This document shows positions 16,054 to 25,637 of a stretch of DNA of 41,734 nt, in pieces (position 1 is the stretch's first letter; each line of letters starts with the position of its first letter). Below the pieces are notes generated by a model. The model ran no database searches and was not told the DNA's origin. It saw nothing but the letters and a program-made list of their open reading frames with translations. This DNA is from an uncultured Lachnospiraceae bacterium (GTDB lineage: Bacteria; Bacillota; Clostridia; Lachnospirales; Lachnospiraceae), in the NCBI GenBank assembly GCA_947631605.1, contig CANRMC010000006.1, positions 1 through 41,734 of the forward strand, in the 5' to 3' direction. A program made the position numbers and the translations under genes.

Positions 16054-18327
16054 ATGGTAAGATTTAAGAAATTGACGGCAGTTGTGCTGGCGGCGGCAAT
16101 GGTATGCTCCATGGCCGGATGCGGCGGAAAAAAAGAAACACCGTCTGAAGAAACAACCGAACCGGTTGCGACACAGAATGACGCATCGGAAACCGAGGAA
16201 CCGTCGGAGGAAGCTTCGGAAGAAAGCACCGAGCAGCAGAAGCTGGAGGATGGACAGGTCATCTTCGATATCAATTTTGACGACGGAGACAGACATGGAT
16301 TTACGGAATACAGCAACGGAGGAAACTTCACCATGGCAGTGGAGGACGGGCAGCTTGTTGTGGATATCGCAAGCTGCGGCATGCTGGATTATGCAAATCA
16401 GGTATACATGGACGGATTCGCCCTCAGTAAAGGCTGTGTTTATACATATTCTTTTGATATATCCTGTGATATTGAACGGACGTTGGAATGGCGTCTTCAG
16501 ATCAACGGCGGCGATTATCACGCCTATGTCGGGGATGTGATCGAGGTCGGACCTGAGACAAGTCATGTTACCCTTGATTTTGAACATACGGAAGATTCCG
16601 ATCCTGCGCCGAGACTCTGCTTTAACATGGGTAAGCAGGAAAATATGGCTTCGGATCCGGGCAAACACAAAGTATATATCGACAACCTTTCTCTGGTAGT
16701 AAAGGACGCGTCAAATGCGGAAACAATCGAGGCTCTGCCGGAGAATCCGAAAGTGAACGTAAGTCAGGTAGGATATAAGACAACGGATGTAAAGACCGTC
16801 ATATCGGCAGACGAAGCAGATACTTCATTCCAGGTAATCAATAAAGATACCGGCGAAGTTGCCTTGGAAGGAACTTATGAAGCAGCAGCTTTTGATGCGG
16901 CAACAAATGCAAATGTAAAACACGGAGATTTTTCTTCCCTGACAGAGCCGGGTACTTATTACATTGTCTCCGGTGATAATGAAACCTATGAATTCACTGT
17001 TTCAGATGACGTATATGAAGATATTTATAAAGATATTGTTATTATGCTTTATAACCAGAGATGCGGAATCGAATTAGACAGCGCGATCAGCGGTGATTTC
17101 TCTCATGGACCATGTCATATGGGAGAAGCAGTTGTTTATGGTACCAATGAGAAGAAGGACGTGTCCGGCGGCTGGCATGACGCCGGTGATTATGGACGTT
17201 ATACAGTTTCCGGCGCAAAGACCATTCAGGATCTTTTCCTTGCATATGAGGATTTCGGGGTTGAAGATGACGACCTTGGTATTCCGGAGAGCGGAAACAA
17301 TATTCCGGACCTTCTGGATGAAGCAAAATATGAACTGGATTGGATGTTAAAGATGCAGGATGACGCAACCGGCGGCGTATATCACAAAGTAACCTGTCTC
17401 GTATTTCCTGAGACGGTAATGCCGGAGGAAGAAACGGATCAGCTGTATCTGGCTCCAATCTCCACTACCGCAACCGGAGATTTCGCTGCGGTTATGGCAA
17501 AGGCGTCGGTTCTCTATGCAGAGTATGATCCGGATTTTGCAAAGAAATGTCTGGCAGCGGCAGAAAAAGCATGGGATTATATAGCGGATTCTGATGATAA
17601 AGAAGGATTTACCAATCCGGAAGAAATCGTAACCGGTGAATATCCGGATAAGAGTACGAAGGACGAAGTATTCTGGGCATGCTCGGAACTGTATCTGGCA
17701 ACCGGTGATGAGAAATATAAGACGGCGATCGATGAAAACCTGACGGCAAAGGTAAAAGCCGGACAGGGCTGGGAAACCGTCGGAACATATGCTTTCTACG
17801 ATCTGCTGAAGTCTGATGCGGATCTTACACCGGAAACACGGGAAAAATGTCAGGAAAAATTTGACGAGCGGTTAGATCTGGTACTCAGCTTTGCCGAAGA
17901 AGACCAGTATTATATGTTAATGGGAACTTCTTATCCGTGGGGCAGTAATATGAGCGTTGCCAATAACGGTATGCTGCTTCTGATGGCTGATAAGCTGAGC
18001 GGAAGCGATACTTACAGCGAACTTGCGAAACGGCAGCTGGATTACCTCTTCGGTGCAAACAGCGTCGGTTACTGTTTCGTAACCGGATACGGTACGGTAT
18101 CTCCGGTAAATACGCATCACAGACCATCGCAGGCGTTGGGCAAAACCATGCCGGGTATGCTGGTAGGCGGACCGGATAATGCGCTGGAGGATTCTTATGC
18201 AAAGGCTGTACTTGCAAATTCCGCTCCGGCACAATGCTATGTGGATAATGCGCAGAGCTATTCCTGCAACGAAATCACGGTTTACTGGAACTCGCCGCTC
18301 ATTTATCTGCTCTCGGCTTATAAATAA
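16054..18327 (+). CDS. Lipoprotein GH9 glucanase with N-terminal CBM and Ig-like domain
   Basis: A 757-residue surface enzyme that would hydrolyse beta-1,4-glucans or related beta-glucans. Residues 1 to about 22 are a lipoprotein signal with lipobox SMAGC. A Ser/Glu/Thr-rich spacer follows, then a CBM4/9-like jelly-roll (about 68-215). An N-terminal Ig-like domain of GH9 enzymes comes next (about 228-315, starting PKVNVSQVGYKT), then the GH9 catalytic barrel. The GH9 nucleophile/base loop is GGWHDAGDYGRYT with Asp376 and Asp379. HHRPS is the substrate-binding motif, and Glu740 in CNEITVYWNSPL is the proton donor. AGGAG (16041-16045) fixes ATG 16054 over an upstream in-frame ATG at 16015. It lies between hisA and a GtrA-YfhO gene. 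Confidence 0.9.
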   Translation: MVRFKKLTAVVLAAAMVCSMAGCGGKKETPSEETTEPVATQNDASETEEPSEEASEESTEQQKLEDGQVIFDINFDDGDRHGFTEYSNGGNFTMAVEDGQLVVDIASCGMLDYANQVYMDGFALSKGCVYTYSFDISCDIERTLEWRLQINGGDYHAYVGDVIEVGPETSHVTLDFEHTEDSDPAPRLCFNMGKQENMASDPGKHKVYIDNLSLVVKDASNAETIEALPENPKVNVSQVGYKTTDVKTVISADEADTSFQVINKDTGEVALEGTYEAAAFDAATNANVKHGDFSSLTEPGTYYIVSGDNETYEFTVSDDVYEDIYKDIVIMLYNQRCGIELDSAISGDFSHGPCHMGEAVVYGTNEKKDVSGGWHDAGDYGRYTVSGAKTIQDLFLAYEDFGVEDDDLGIPESGNNIPDLLDEAKYELDWMLKMQDDATGGVYHKVTCLVFPETVMPEEETDQLYLAPISTTATGDFAAVMAKASVLYAEYDPDFAKKCLAAAEKAWDYIADSDDKEGFTNPEEIVTGEYPDKSTKDEVFWACSELYLATGDEKYKTAIDENLTAKVKAGQGWETVGTYAFYDLLKSDADLTPETREKCQEKFDERLDLVLSFAEEDQYYMLMGTSYPWGSNMSVANNGMLLLMADKLSGSDTYSELAKRQLDYLFGANSVGYCFVTGYGTVSPVNTHHRPSQALGKTMPGMLVGGPDNALEDSYAKAVLANSAPAQCYVDNAQSYSCNEITVYWNSPLIYLLSAYK

Positions 18328-18341
18328 AATGAAGGATTGAA

Positions 18342-21300
18342 ATGAAAACCTTACTGACAAAGCTTTACGGCAACGAACAAATCAGGTATCTGTTTGCAGG
18401 AGGATGTACGACACTGGTGAATATTGTGTCCTTCTTCCTGCTCAGAACCTTTACTGAAATTGACAGAAATATATGCAATGTGATTGCGATCATTTTCGCA
18501 ATCATATTTGCATATGTCATAAATAAATATTTTGTGTTCCGTATACATGTGGACAGCGCTTCCGCGCTTTTCGTGGAATGTACGTCCTTTGTGGGAGCAA
18601 GGATTTTATCAATGGTCGTGGAAGTCCTCGGCTTTTCTTTACTGTGCGACAGTTTCCGCCTGAACGAGGTTTTCTCCAAGATTGCGGTGCAGTTCGTAGT
18701 TGTTGTTATGAATTATGTGTTCAGTAAGGTCTTTGTATTTACAGGAGCAAAACGGGATCTCCGTAAGACGCTTGAGAGGAACTGGTCATGGATGATTGCG
18801 GCTCTCATCTGTTTTGTGTTCATGTTGTTTGTAATGATCCTCGGCGACGTCGCGCCGTTTGGCAAAAATACCTTTAATATGGTGGACAGTATTCACCAGT
18901 ATCTGCCGTTTTTCTCGGATTACCAGAATAAACTGAAAAATGAAGGAAGCCTGTTTTATACGTGGAATGTAGGTTTGGGAGTAAACTTTCAATCTCTGCT
19001 TCTTTATTACATGGCCTCTCCGATCAATCTTCTGATCGTTTTAGTAAAACGTCACAGCATACAAACGGTCATGGCAATAATTGCGGCTCTAAAGATCGTA
19101 GCTTCCGCCGCAACTTTCGGTTATTTTCTTTCCAGAAGAGGAAACCGGATTAAGAATAATTATTTTATCACCGTATTTGCTGTCGCATATGCGCTGAATA
19201 ACTTTATCATCGGTTATTTCTGGAACATCATGTGGATGGACTGTATTCTGATGCTGCCGCTTGTCATACTTGGCTTTGAGCGTCTGATGAACGGAAAGGG
19301 CGGGAAGCTTTACTGTCTTTCTCTCTTTTACTGCCTGTTCTGTAATTATTATATAGCGTTTATCATTTGTCTGTTTCTGATCCTCTGGTTTCTTGCCTCC
19401 GGTCATGGAACGGTTAAAAAGTTTTTTACGGACGGGTTGAAATTTGCAGGTTTTTCTCTGCTTTCTGCCGGAATGGCGGCGTTTTCCCTGCTCACGGCAT
19501 ATCTAGGTATTATGACAACTGCGTCGGCAAAGGCAGATATTCCGAAATGGGACTGGTACGGAAACATATTCGCGATCTTAAAGCAGCATTTGATCCTGAC
19601 ACAGCCGATCAAGAACCAGACCTTTGACGGCGGTGCAAATCTATACTGCGGAATGTTTACCATTCTGCTCTTTGTTCTTTATTTCTTTTCCGAACGGATC
19701 AAACTGGCTGAAAAATTGCGGAAGCTTCTTCTGCTTGCGTTGCTTGTAGTCAGTATGAACGCCACAACTTTGAACTTTATCTGGCATGGTTTCCATGATC
19801 AGTATGGAATCCCGAACCGGTTTGTTTTTGTTTATATCTTTGTGCTTCTCCTGATGGCATATGAAGCAGTCATGCGGCTCCGGACTATAAATTCCGCGTA
19901 TGTGCTGTCCGGTATGTTCTTTTCGCTTGCCTTTTTGTTCCTGTTGCGGCATGAAACAACGCTGAGTGGAAAGTATCCGGAATGGCTTGTGCTCAGTCTG
20001 TCCGGCGGACTATTTATTTTGTATGCTGTTTTTATCATTGTCCGGAATCTGATAAAGAAGAATTACCGTCTGACAGCGGGAATATTAAGTCTGCTCTTTT
20101 TGACGGAAATACTCGTTTCGGCGGCATTCGGTTTTCGTTCGGTAGGTGCTTCGGACGGAGCATATTATCTGGCTGATGTAGACCGGATGAAACAGTCTGT
20201 GGAAACGATAGCAGATTATGCAAAAGAAAAAGATTATACGTTTTATCGGGAAGACATGGTGGATTCCCTGATGCTGGATGAAGCGACCCTGAATAATATG
20301 AAAAGCGTCGGCACTTTCTGTTCTACAGTGCAGGGCGATGTTGTAACCATCATGGGACGGCTGGGCTTTTATACCGGAGCGAACGAATACCTGTATCTGG
20401 GGGCGACTCCGCTTACGGACGCAATTCTCGGCGTGCGGTTTGTATATGCCAAGGAGGACGATTTTTATCCGGAACAGGAGGGACATCGTGTATGTCTGGA
20501 GGAAAATGGCGTTACGGTGTATGAGAATCAGTATGTGCTGCCGATCGCTTTTGGCGTTGAAAATACAATTCTGGACTGGGATATCGATGACGGGCGTGCG
20601 GAAGACTGCCAGAATCATTTTGTAGAATATGCGGCGGGCGGCAATCCGGTGTTTACCCATATTCCGGTTGATCTGACAGTGACCGGTGTAGACGGTACGG
20701 CTGTTGTTCAGGAGGATAATCCGCAGTCGATAAACTATAGCGCTTCCTCGGATAAACGGATGAAAATAAATGCGGCATTTACGATTCCGGCGGACGGGGA
20801 CTATTATCTGAACTGTCGTGGAAACAGTATGGAGAAGCTCCGTTTTTATGTGAATGGGGAACAAAAAGCCTACGACCGGTACCAGATGCAGCTTTTCCGG
20901 CTCGGAAATCTGAAGGAGGGAGATTCTGTTTCCATTGAAATTAATTTCTCGTCCTCATATTCAAAGAACGGAACGGTAAGCATGTACCTTTCCACATTTG
21001 ATATGGAGAATTTCCTGACCGCTTATGAACTTTGGGACCGGAACAAGATGACAGTGGAAACATTTGAAGACGGATATCTGGCAGGAAGCATTTCGCCGGA
21101 AAAGGATATGATGATGTTTACCTCCATTCCGTATGATAAGGGCTGGACAGTTCTGGTGGACGGAAAAAAGACGGCTGCGGAAAAGGTCGGGGACGCTTTT
21201 ATCGGAGTTCCGCTGACCGCCGGAAACCATCAAATTGAAATGAAATATTTCCCACCGGGACTGAAAACCGGTATGCTGGTATCGGTGATTTCATGGGTGC

Positions 21301-21356
21301 TGTTTTTCGTAATAATCAACAAAAAAAAGTCTGAAAATGTATCAAATGAACAATAA
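18342..21356 (+). CDS. GtrA-YfhO fusion, membrane glycosylation protein
   Basis: A 1004-residue polytopic membrane protein. Residues about 10-135 are a GtrA-like domain of four membrane helices (YLFAGGCTTLVNI at the start, NYVFSKVFVF at the end), a family of polyprenyl-phosphate-sugar flippases. Residues about 148-580 form a YfhO-type GT-C-like multi-spanning region, with NMVDSIHQYLPFF in the first extracytoplasmic loop. The next 380 residues are mostly extracytoplasmic and beta-rich. A final helix (about 970-993) precedes a short basic tail. In Bacillus YfhO glycosylates lipoteichoic acid, so this fusion plausibly combines sugar-lipid flipping and transfer to a surface polymer. It starts 14 bp after the GH9 gene and is preceded by AAGGA, so the two are probably co-transcribed. 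Confidence 0.85.
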   Translation: MKTLLTKLYGNEQIRYLFAGGCTTLVNIVSFFLLRTFTEIDRNICNVIAIIFAIIFAYVINKYFVFRIHVDSASALFVECTSFVGARILSMVVEVLGFSLLCDSFRLNEVFSKIAVQFVVVVMNYVFSKVFVFTGAKRDLRKTLERNWSWMIAALICFVFMLFVMILGDVAPFGKNTFNMVDSIHQYLPFFSDYQNKLKNEGSLFYTWNVGLGVNFQSLLLYYMASPINLLIVLVKRHSIQTVMAIIAALKIVASAATFGYFLSRRGNRIKNNYFITVFAVAYALNNFIIGYFWNIMWMDCILMLPLVILGFERLMNGKGGKLYCLSLFYCLFCNYYIAFIICLFLILWFLASGHGTVKKFFTDGLKFAGFSLLSAGMAAFSLLTAYLGIMTTASAKADIPKWDWYGNIFAILKQHLILTQPIKNQTFDGGANLYCGMFTILLFVLYFFSERIKLAEKLRKLLLLALLVVSMNATTLNFIWHGFHDQYGIPNRFVFVYIFVLLLMAYEAVMRLRTINSAYVLSGMFFSLAFLFLLRHETTLSGKYPEWLVLSLSGGLFILYAVFIIVRNLIKKNYRLTAGILSLLFLTEILVSAAFGFRSVGASDGAYYLADVDRMKQSVETIADYAKEKDYTFYREDMVDSLMLDEATLNNMKSVGTFCSTVQGDVVTIMGRLGFYTGANEYLYLGATPLTDAILGVRFVYAKEDDFYPEQEGHRVCLEENGVTVYENQYVLPIAFGVENTILDWDIDDGRAEDCQNHFVEYAAGGNPVFTHIPVDLTVTGVDGTAVVQEDNPQSINYSASSDKRMKINAAFTIPADGDYYLNCRGNSMEKLRFYVNGEQKAYDRYQMQLFRLGNLKEGDSVSIEINFSSSYSKNGTVSMYLSTFDMENFLTAYELWDRNKMTVETFEDGYLAGSISPEKDMMMFTSIPYDKGWTVLVDGKKTAAEKVGDAFIGVPLTAGNHQIEMKYFPPGLKTGMLVSVISWVLFFVIINKKKSENVSNEQ

Positions 21357-21361
21357 TTGGA

Positions 21362-21390
21362 TTGACCGAATAATATAAATATAGTAATAT
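21362..21390 (+). promoter_or_regulatory. Sigma-A promoter for the hybrid kinase
   Basis: TTGACC (21362-21367) and TAATAT (21385-21390) with 17-bp spacing, just after the preceding gene's stop codon. Confidence 0.65.
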
Positions 21391-21454
21391 TAATTCTAGG
21401 GTGACAGGGAAAAAGTCATTATGAATTGCTAATATTATGAATAGGGGTGTATAT

Positions 21455-23215
21455 ATGGAAAAACTAAAAGAAATGGAATGGCAGAAGCTGGCAGTAATAA
21501 CGGCAGTCGTGGAAGCCGTACTCGGACTTGTGGGCGTTCTGGCAGGCAATACGGTTGTAGGGATCATTCTGCTCGTTCTACAGGTTGCGGTAGTAGTATT
21601 TGTTCTGTACGCCGTATTAGGCGAAGACAAGGGCGTCGCGAAGAACGATAAATACCGGAAGCTGTTTATGAATCTTCCGATCGGATTTGCACAGGCAAAG
21701 ATCATTTCAGATCCAACCGGTACGGTTATGAATTACAGCATGGTAGATGCGAATGAAACATTTTGCTCCTATTTTAATCTGGATCAATCGGATTATCAGG
21801 ATAAGATCCTCGGAGAGAGTAAGATTGAAGTCCTTCAGGATATCAACGCATGGTTCAATGCGTATAACACCTCCGGTACGAAGCAGGGCGACCTGATGGA
21901 TGTGGAAATCACCATGGAGAAGCTCGGCAAAACGTTTAATACGGTTATGTATAAGTCGGAAGCCGATTACATAAACATGGTTGTTATTGATGTGACTGCA
22001 CAGAAAGAGACGGAGAACGAACTGTCCAAGGCAATCGAAGCAGCGAATGCCGCATATAAGACGCAGGCGGAATTCCTTGCCAATATGAGCCACGAGATCC
22101 GTACTCCGATCAACGGAATCCTCGGTATGCTTCAGCTTACTTTGATGGCGGACGATCTGCAGGCAGATTACAGAGATAATCTGGTTACGGCGAAGAACTG
22201 TGCGGATAATCTGCTCCGTCTTATCAACGATATTCTGGATATCAGCAAGCTGGAAGCAGGAAAATATAAGATCAAAGAAGAAATCTTTGACGTGCGTGCA
22301 GCAATTGAAGAAACAGTTGCGGCACAGGTACCGGCTGCCACAAATAAAGGCATTACGCTGGATGTTTCCTTTGGCAATAACATTCCGAAACTCGTAAAAG
22401 GCGACGGACAGAGGATCCAGCAGGTACTGAATTGTCTGGTTTCCAATGCAATCAAATTTACTTCGGAAGGCGGCGTTCGTGTAAAGATCGCAGTTATGGA
22501 CGATTCCATGGAGCAGATCCGGATACGGATGGCAGTCGCCGATTCCGGTATCGGTATTTCAGAAGCCAACATGGGCAAACTCTTTATCCGCTTCTCTCAG
22601 GTGGATTCATCAGATACCAGAAAATACGGCGGTTCCGGTTTGGGACTCGTTATTTCGAAACAGATAGTGGAATTGATGAACGGAAATATTTCCGTACAGA
22701 GTAAAGAAGGCGTAGGCTCCACCTTTATCGCAGAAATCCCGCTGAAGATCGTAAAAGCAGCCGAGGCGGAGAAGAAAGAAGAAAAGGATCAGGAGTCGGC
22801 AGCCGTATTCTCCATCAATGCAAACGGTAAGAATGCAAGAATTCTCGTTGCGGAGGATGAGCCGGTCAACCAGCAGGTAATCGGAAAGCTTTTGGGTATG
22901 GCAGGTTTCTCCTATGATATTGCTGAAAACGGCGAGAAAGCGATCGAGCTTTTCAAACAGAAGTCCTATGACGCAGCTTTGTTCGATGTGCAGATGCCAA
23001 TTATGGACGGTATAGCAGCAACGCAGGAAATACGTGAGATCGAGCTGAAGGAGCATAGAAAGAGGCTTCCGATCATAGCAGTAACCGCAAGGGCGATGTT
23101 CGGCGACAAGGAACGTATTCTGGAGAATAAGCTGGATGATTATATTGCAAAACCGTATAACTTAAATACGGTTGTCGAAACCTTGAATAAGTATATTGAT
23201 AAGAAGGATGAATAG
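21455..23215 (+). CDS. Membrane hybrid histidine kinase with receiver domain
   Basis: A 586-residue signalling protein. Two membrane helices (about 12-30 and 33-55) are joined by a very short loop, so sensing is probably intramembrane or cytoplasmic. A PAS-like domain follows (about 68-182). HisKA has FLANMSHEIRTPING with phospho-acceptor His213. HATPase_c contains the N box (NCLVSNAIKF), DSGIGIS, and GGSGLGL. The C-terminal receiver starts ILVAEDEPVNQQ, with phospho-acceptor Asp511 in FDVQMP, and ends DDYIAKPYN. There is no HPt domain or DNA-binding output, so a separate phosphotransfer partner must exist elsewhere. ATG 21455 is preferred because AGGGGTG (21443-21449) sits directly upstream; the in-frame ATG at 21437 has none. 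It is monocistronic, with a promoter at 21362 and a terminator at 23281. Confidence 0.9.
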   Translation: MEKLKEMEWQKLAVITAVVEAVLGLVGVLAGNTVVGIILLVLQVAVVVFVLYAVLGEDKGVAKNDKYRKLFMNLPIGFAQAKIISDPTGTVMNYSMVDANETFCSYFNLDQSDYQDKILGESKIEVLQDINAWFNAYNTSGTKQGDLMDVEITMEKLGKTFNTVMYKSEADYINMVVIDVTAQKETENELSKAIEAANAAYKTQAEFLANMSHEIRTPINGILGMLQLTLMADDLQADYRDNLVTAKNCADNLLRLINDILDISKLEAGKYKIKEEIFDVRAAIEETVAAQVPAATNKGITLDVSFGNNIPKLVKGDGQRIQQVLNCLVSNAIKFTSEGGVRVKIAVMDDSMEQIRIRMAVADSGIGISEANMGKLFIRFSQVDSSDTRKYGGSGLGLVISKQIVELMNGNISVQSKEGVGSTFIAEIPLKIVKAAEAEKKEEKDQESAAVFSINANGKNARILVAEDEPVNQQVIGKLLGMAGFSYDIAENGEKAIELFKQKSYDAALFDVQMPIMDGIAATQEIREIELKEHRKRLPIIAVTARAMFGDKERILENKLDDYIAKPYNLNTVVETLNKYIDKKDE

Positions 23216-23280
23216 TCACAAAGTTCATTGTGCATATTTCATAAAAAACTGAATTATGTAAACTAATATTACGAAATTAA

Positions 23281-23334
23281 GAGCAGAAAGATTGTGTGCG
23301 AATTGTAGCACCTGTCTTTCTGCTCTTTTTATTT
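23281..23334 (+). terminator. Intrinsic terminator after the hybrid kinase
   Basis: GAGCAGAAAGA (23281-23291) pairs with TCTTTCTGCTC (23315-23325) in a perfect 11-bp stem, followed by TTTTTATTT. Confidence 0.85.
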
Positions 23335-23394
23335 GCTATAAAAGCGGAAAAATTGCAACAATATATTGCGCAACAAAAACAAACATAATAATAA

Positions 23395-23423
23395 TTTACA
23401 ATACGCATGATGAATGATATTTT
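23395..23423 (+). promoter_or_regulatory. Promoter for the Tad pilus operon
   Basis: TTTACA (23395-23400) and TATTTT (23418-23423) with 17-bp spacing, 41 bp before the first tad start codon. No other terminator or strong promoter is seen until 32 kb, so this likely drives the whole operon. Confidence 0.55.
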
Positions 23424-23464
23424 AGTTATACACTCACCTGCAGAATAAAGGAAGGAAGTCGGAT

Positions 23465-24397
23465 ATGCGGATACATAACGTCGGAATCTGCGACAAAGAC
23501 GCAGGATATGCAGTCAATGTTACGGAATACCTGAACACAGAAAAGGAATTACATCTGAATGTCTCTGCTTTTACGAAAATGCAGGCAGTGGAAGATTATC
23601 TGAAACATAAAGAACTGGATGTTCTGCTTACGGATGATACTTCCGGCTGTACGGAATCGGAAGGCATGAAATTTTTTAAAGATGTAAGATGTGTTCCTCT
23701 TTTGGAATATCGGGGAGAGGAGCCAGACGGGATCTTTAAGTATCAGGATATCCGGACGATCAGCAGGGAACTTTTTGGTAAACTTGCTCCTTTTACTGAA
23801 AATCCTTCGAAGATTTCCAGCTGCTTATGTGTTTTTTCGCCGCTGGGTCGATGCGGCAAAACAAATTTCGCGAAAGCTTTGGCGGCTTCGGATGAAGTGA
23901 GGGGCGGTTTATATGTAGGAATGGAAGATTATTCCGGACTGAGTGTGGAGACGGAAGCATCGGGAATCCTGTATCAGATCAAGCAGCGTATGTCTGATAT
24001 TGAGGAGATATTAGCAGACAGGATTCATACCTTTGATCATATTAAAATGCTGCAGGCGGCGGGAACCTATTTTGATATGAGGGAAATCTCAAAGGATGAT
24101 ATTGAATGGCTGAATGAAATCCTGTACCAGAGCGGCATATGCACGACGATTGTTTATGATCTCGGCTGCTCTGCTATGGAGGATTATGAAATTCTCTCCT
24201 GTTTTGAGCAGATTTATATGCCGGTGCTTCCGGATGAAATATCCCGAAATAAGATTCAAAGATTTGAGCGCATGATGCGGGATATGGGTTACAGAGGTAT
24301 ATTATCCAAAATAGTAAAAGTGGGAGTTCCGGAAGCGGATTACGATTCACCGGAAATGATACGGGCGATATGGAAGGTAAAGCATGGAGGAGACTAA
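23465..24397 (+). CDS. TadZ/CpaE-like pilus localisation ATPase
   Basis: A 310-residue cytosolic protein. Residues 1 to about 110 resemble an atypical receiver domain (VGICDKDAGYAVNVTEYL, then LDVLLTDD), as in CpaE/TadZ. A MinD/ParA-like NTPase domain follows, with a P-loop SPLGRCGKTNFA at residues 125-136. The signature lysine near the start of the deviant Walker A (KGGxGKT) is absent, and the later YDLGC motif stands where active relatives have a DxP/DxG element. TadZ proteins place the Tad machine in the cell and help assemble it. AAGGAAGG precedes the ATG. Its last 14 bp overlap the start of the tadA gene, indicating coupled translation. Confidence 0.8.
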   Translation: MRIHNVGICDKDAGYAVNVTEYLNTEKELHLNVSAFTKMQAVEDYLKHKELDVLLTDDTSGCTESEGMKFFKDVRCVPLLEYRGEEPDGIFKYQDIRTISRELFGKLAPFTENPSKISSCLCVFSPLGRCGKTNFAKALAASDEVRGGLYVGMEDYSGLSVETEASGILYQIKQRMSDIEEILADRIHTFDHIKMLQAAGTYFDMREISKDDIEWLNEILYQSGICTTIVYDLGCSAMEDYEILSCFEQIYMPVLPDEISRNKIQRFERMMRDMGYRGILSKIVKVGVPEADYDSPEMIRAIWKVKHGGD

Positions 24398-25637
24398 AAG
24401 TAAGGCGTTTGATCGGGAAACCCTTAAAACGAAGGTTATGCAGGAACTGGAGCTTTCCGGACATCTGGAGGATGAAGATGTAAACGCAGCGATTGACCGG
24501 TGTATTCTTCGGGAATCCGACAGGTATTATATACCGTTAAAGGATAAGCTGCGGTTCAAAAAAGAAATCTTTCATGCGATCCGGAAGCTGGATATTCTGA
24601 CGGAACTTCTGGAAGAGGAGAACATCACGGAAATCATGATAAACGGCGCCGGAAATATTTTCGTGGAAGAAGACGGACGGTTGAGGAAAATAAGGGAACA
24701 GTTCGAAAGCAGGGAAAAACTGTATTCCGTTATCCAGCAGATTGCGGCTGATGCCAACCGGATCGTAAATGAGACGCGCCCGATCATGGATTGCGTACTG
24801 CCGGATGGTTCCAGAGTTAATATTGTTCTTGGCATGATCGCAAAGAACGGTCCGGCGGTTACGGTGCGGAAGTTTCCAAAAGAAGCGCTTAGTATGAAGC
24901 GGCTGATCGAAATGGAAACGATTGATAAGGATACTGCTGATTTTCTCGGAACTTTGGTAAAGGCGGGGTACAACCTTTTTATTTCCGGCGGAACGGGAGC
25001 CGGAAAAACAACGTTTCTCAATGCGCTGGCGGAATATATTCCGGAGGACGAACGGGTAATAACCATTGAGGATTCCGCCGAACTTCAGATTCGGAATATT
25101 CCCAATCTGGTACGGCTGGAAGCGAGAAATGTCAATGTGGAAGGCAATAATCAGATTACGATCCGTGATCTGATAAAAACCAGTCTTCGGATGCGGCCGG
25201 ACAGAGTAATCATCGGCGAGATCCGGGATGAGGCGGCGATTGATATGCTGACGGCTATGAATACCGGTCATGACGGGAGCATATCTACGGGGCATGCCAA
25301 CTCTGCGCGGGATATGTTGTTCCGTATGGAAACCATGGTTTTGATGGGACTTCCGATCCCTCTTCCGGCAGTCAGGCAGCAGATTGCTTCTGCATTGGAT
25401 ATCATTGTTCATCTGGGGCGGCTTAGGGATAAGAGCAGAAGGGTTTTACAGATCAGCGAGGTGATTGGAATGGATCAGGGAGAGATCAAACTGAATCCTT
25501 TATATGAATTTAAAGAAGAAGCGGAATATAACGGCAGGATCAAAGGGCGGCTGGAACGGCTGAATCACCTTACGCAGGTGGAAAAACTGGCGTCCGCCGG
25601 ACTACTGGAAGTTTATAAAGAGGAGAAAAAGGAATGA
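24384..25637 (+). CDS. tadA: TadA/CpaF secretion ATPase
   Basis: A 417-residue hexameric ATPase that powers Tad pilus assembly at the cytoplasmic face. An N-terminal helical region leads into ITEIMINGAGNIFVEEDGRL, the typical CpaF N-domain. Walker A is GGTGAGKTT (about residues 202-210). VITIEDSAEL is the Asp box, and DRVIIGEIRDEAAIDMLTAMNTGHDGSISTGHAN contains Walker B and the His box of type II/IV secretion ATPases. The length and the order of motifs are normal. GGAAGG within the upstream gene is its ribosome site. It overlaps the next gene by ATGA. Confidence 0.93.
   Translation: MEETKSKAFDRETLKTKVMQELELSGHLEDEDVNAAIDRCILRESDRYYIPLKDKLRFKKEIFHAIRKLDILTELLEEENITEIMINGAGNIFVEEDGRLRKIREQFESREKLYSVIQQIAADANRIVNETRPIMDCVLPDGSRVNIVLGMIAKNGPAVTVRKFPKEALSMKRLIEMETIDKDTADFLGTLVKAGYNLFISGGTGAGKTTFLNALAEYIPEDERVITIEDSAELQIRNIPNLVRLEARNVNVEGNNQITIRDLIKTSLRMRPDRVIIGEIRDEAAIDMLTAMNTGHDGSISTGHANSARDMLFRMETMVLMGLPIPLPAVRQQIASALDIIVHLGRLRDKSRRVLQISEVIGMDQGEIKLNPLYEFKEEAEYNGRIKGRLERLNHLTQVEKLASAGLLEVYKEEKKE

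Noticed and set aside
20085..20864. 259-codon minus-strand frame within the GtrA-YfhO gene
   Set aside because: Shadow of the coding strand; no conserved motif and no promoter of its own.
23216..23464. Possible riboswitch (cyclic-di-GMP or other) ahead of the Tad operon
   Set aside because: Looked for conserved riboswitch cores and found only the kinase terminator and a plain promoter; the leader is too short.
24537..25412. 291-codon open frame on the minus strand within tadA
   Set aside because: Antisense shadow of a strongly conserved ATPase gene, with no recognisable protein features.
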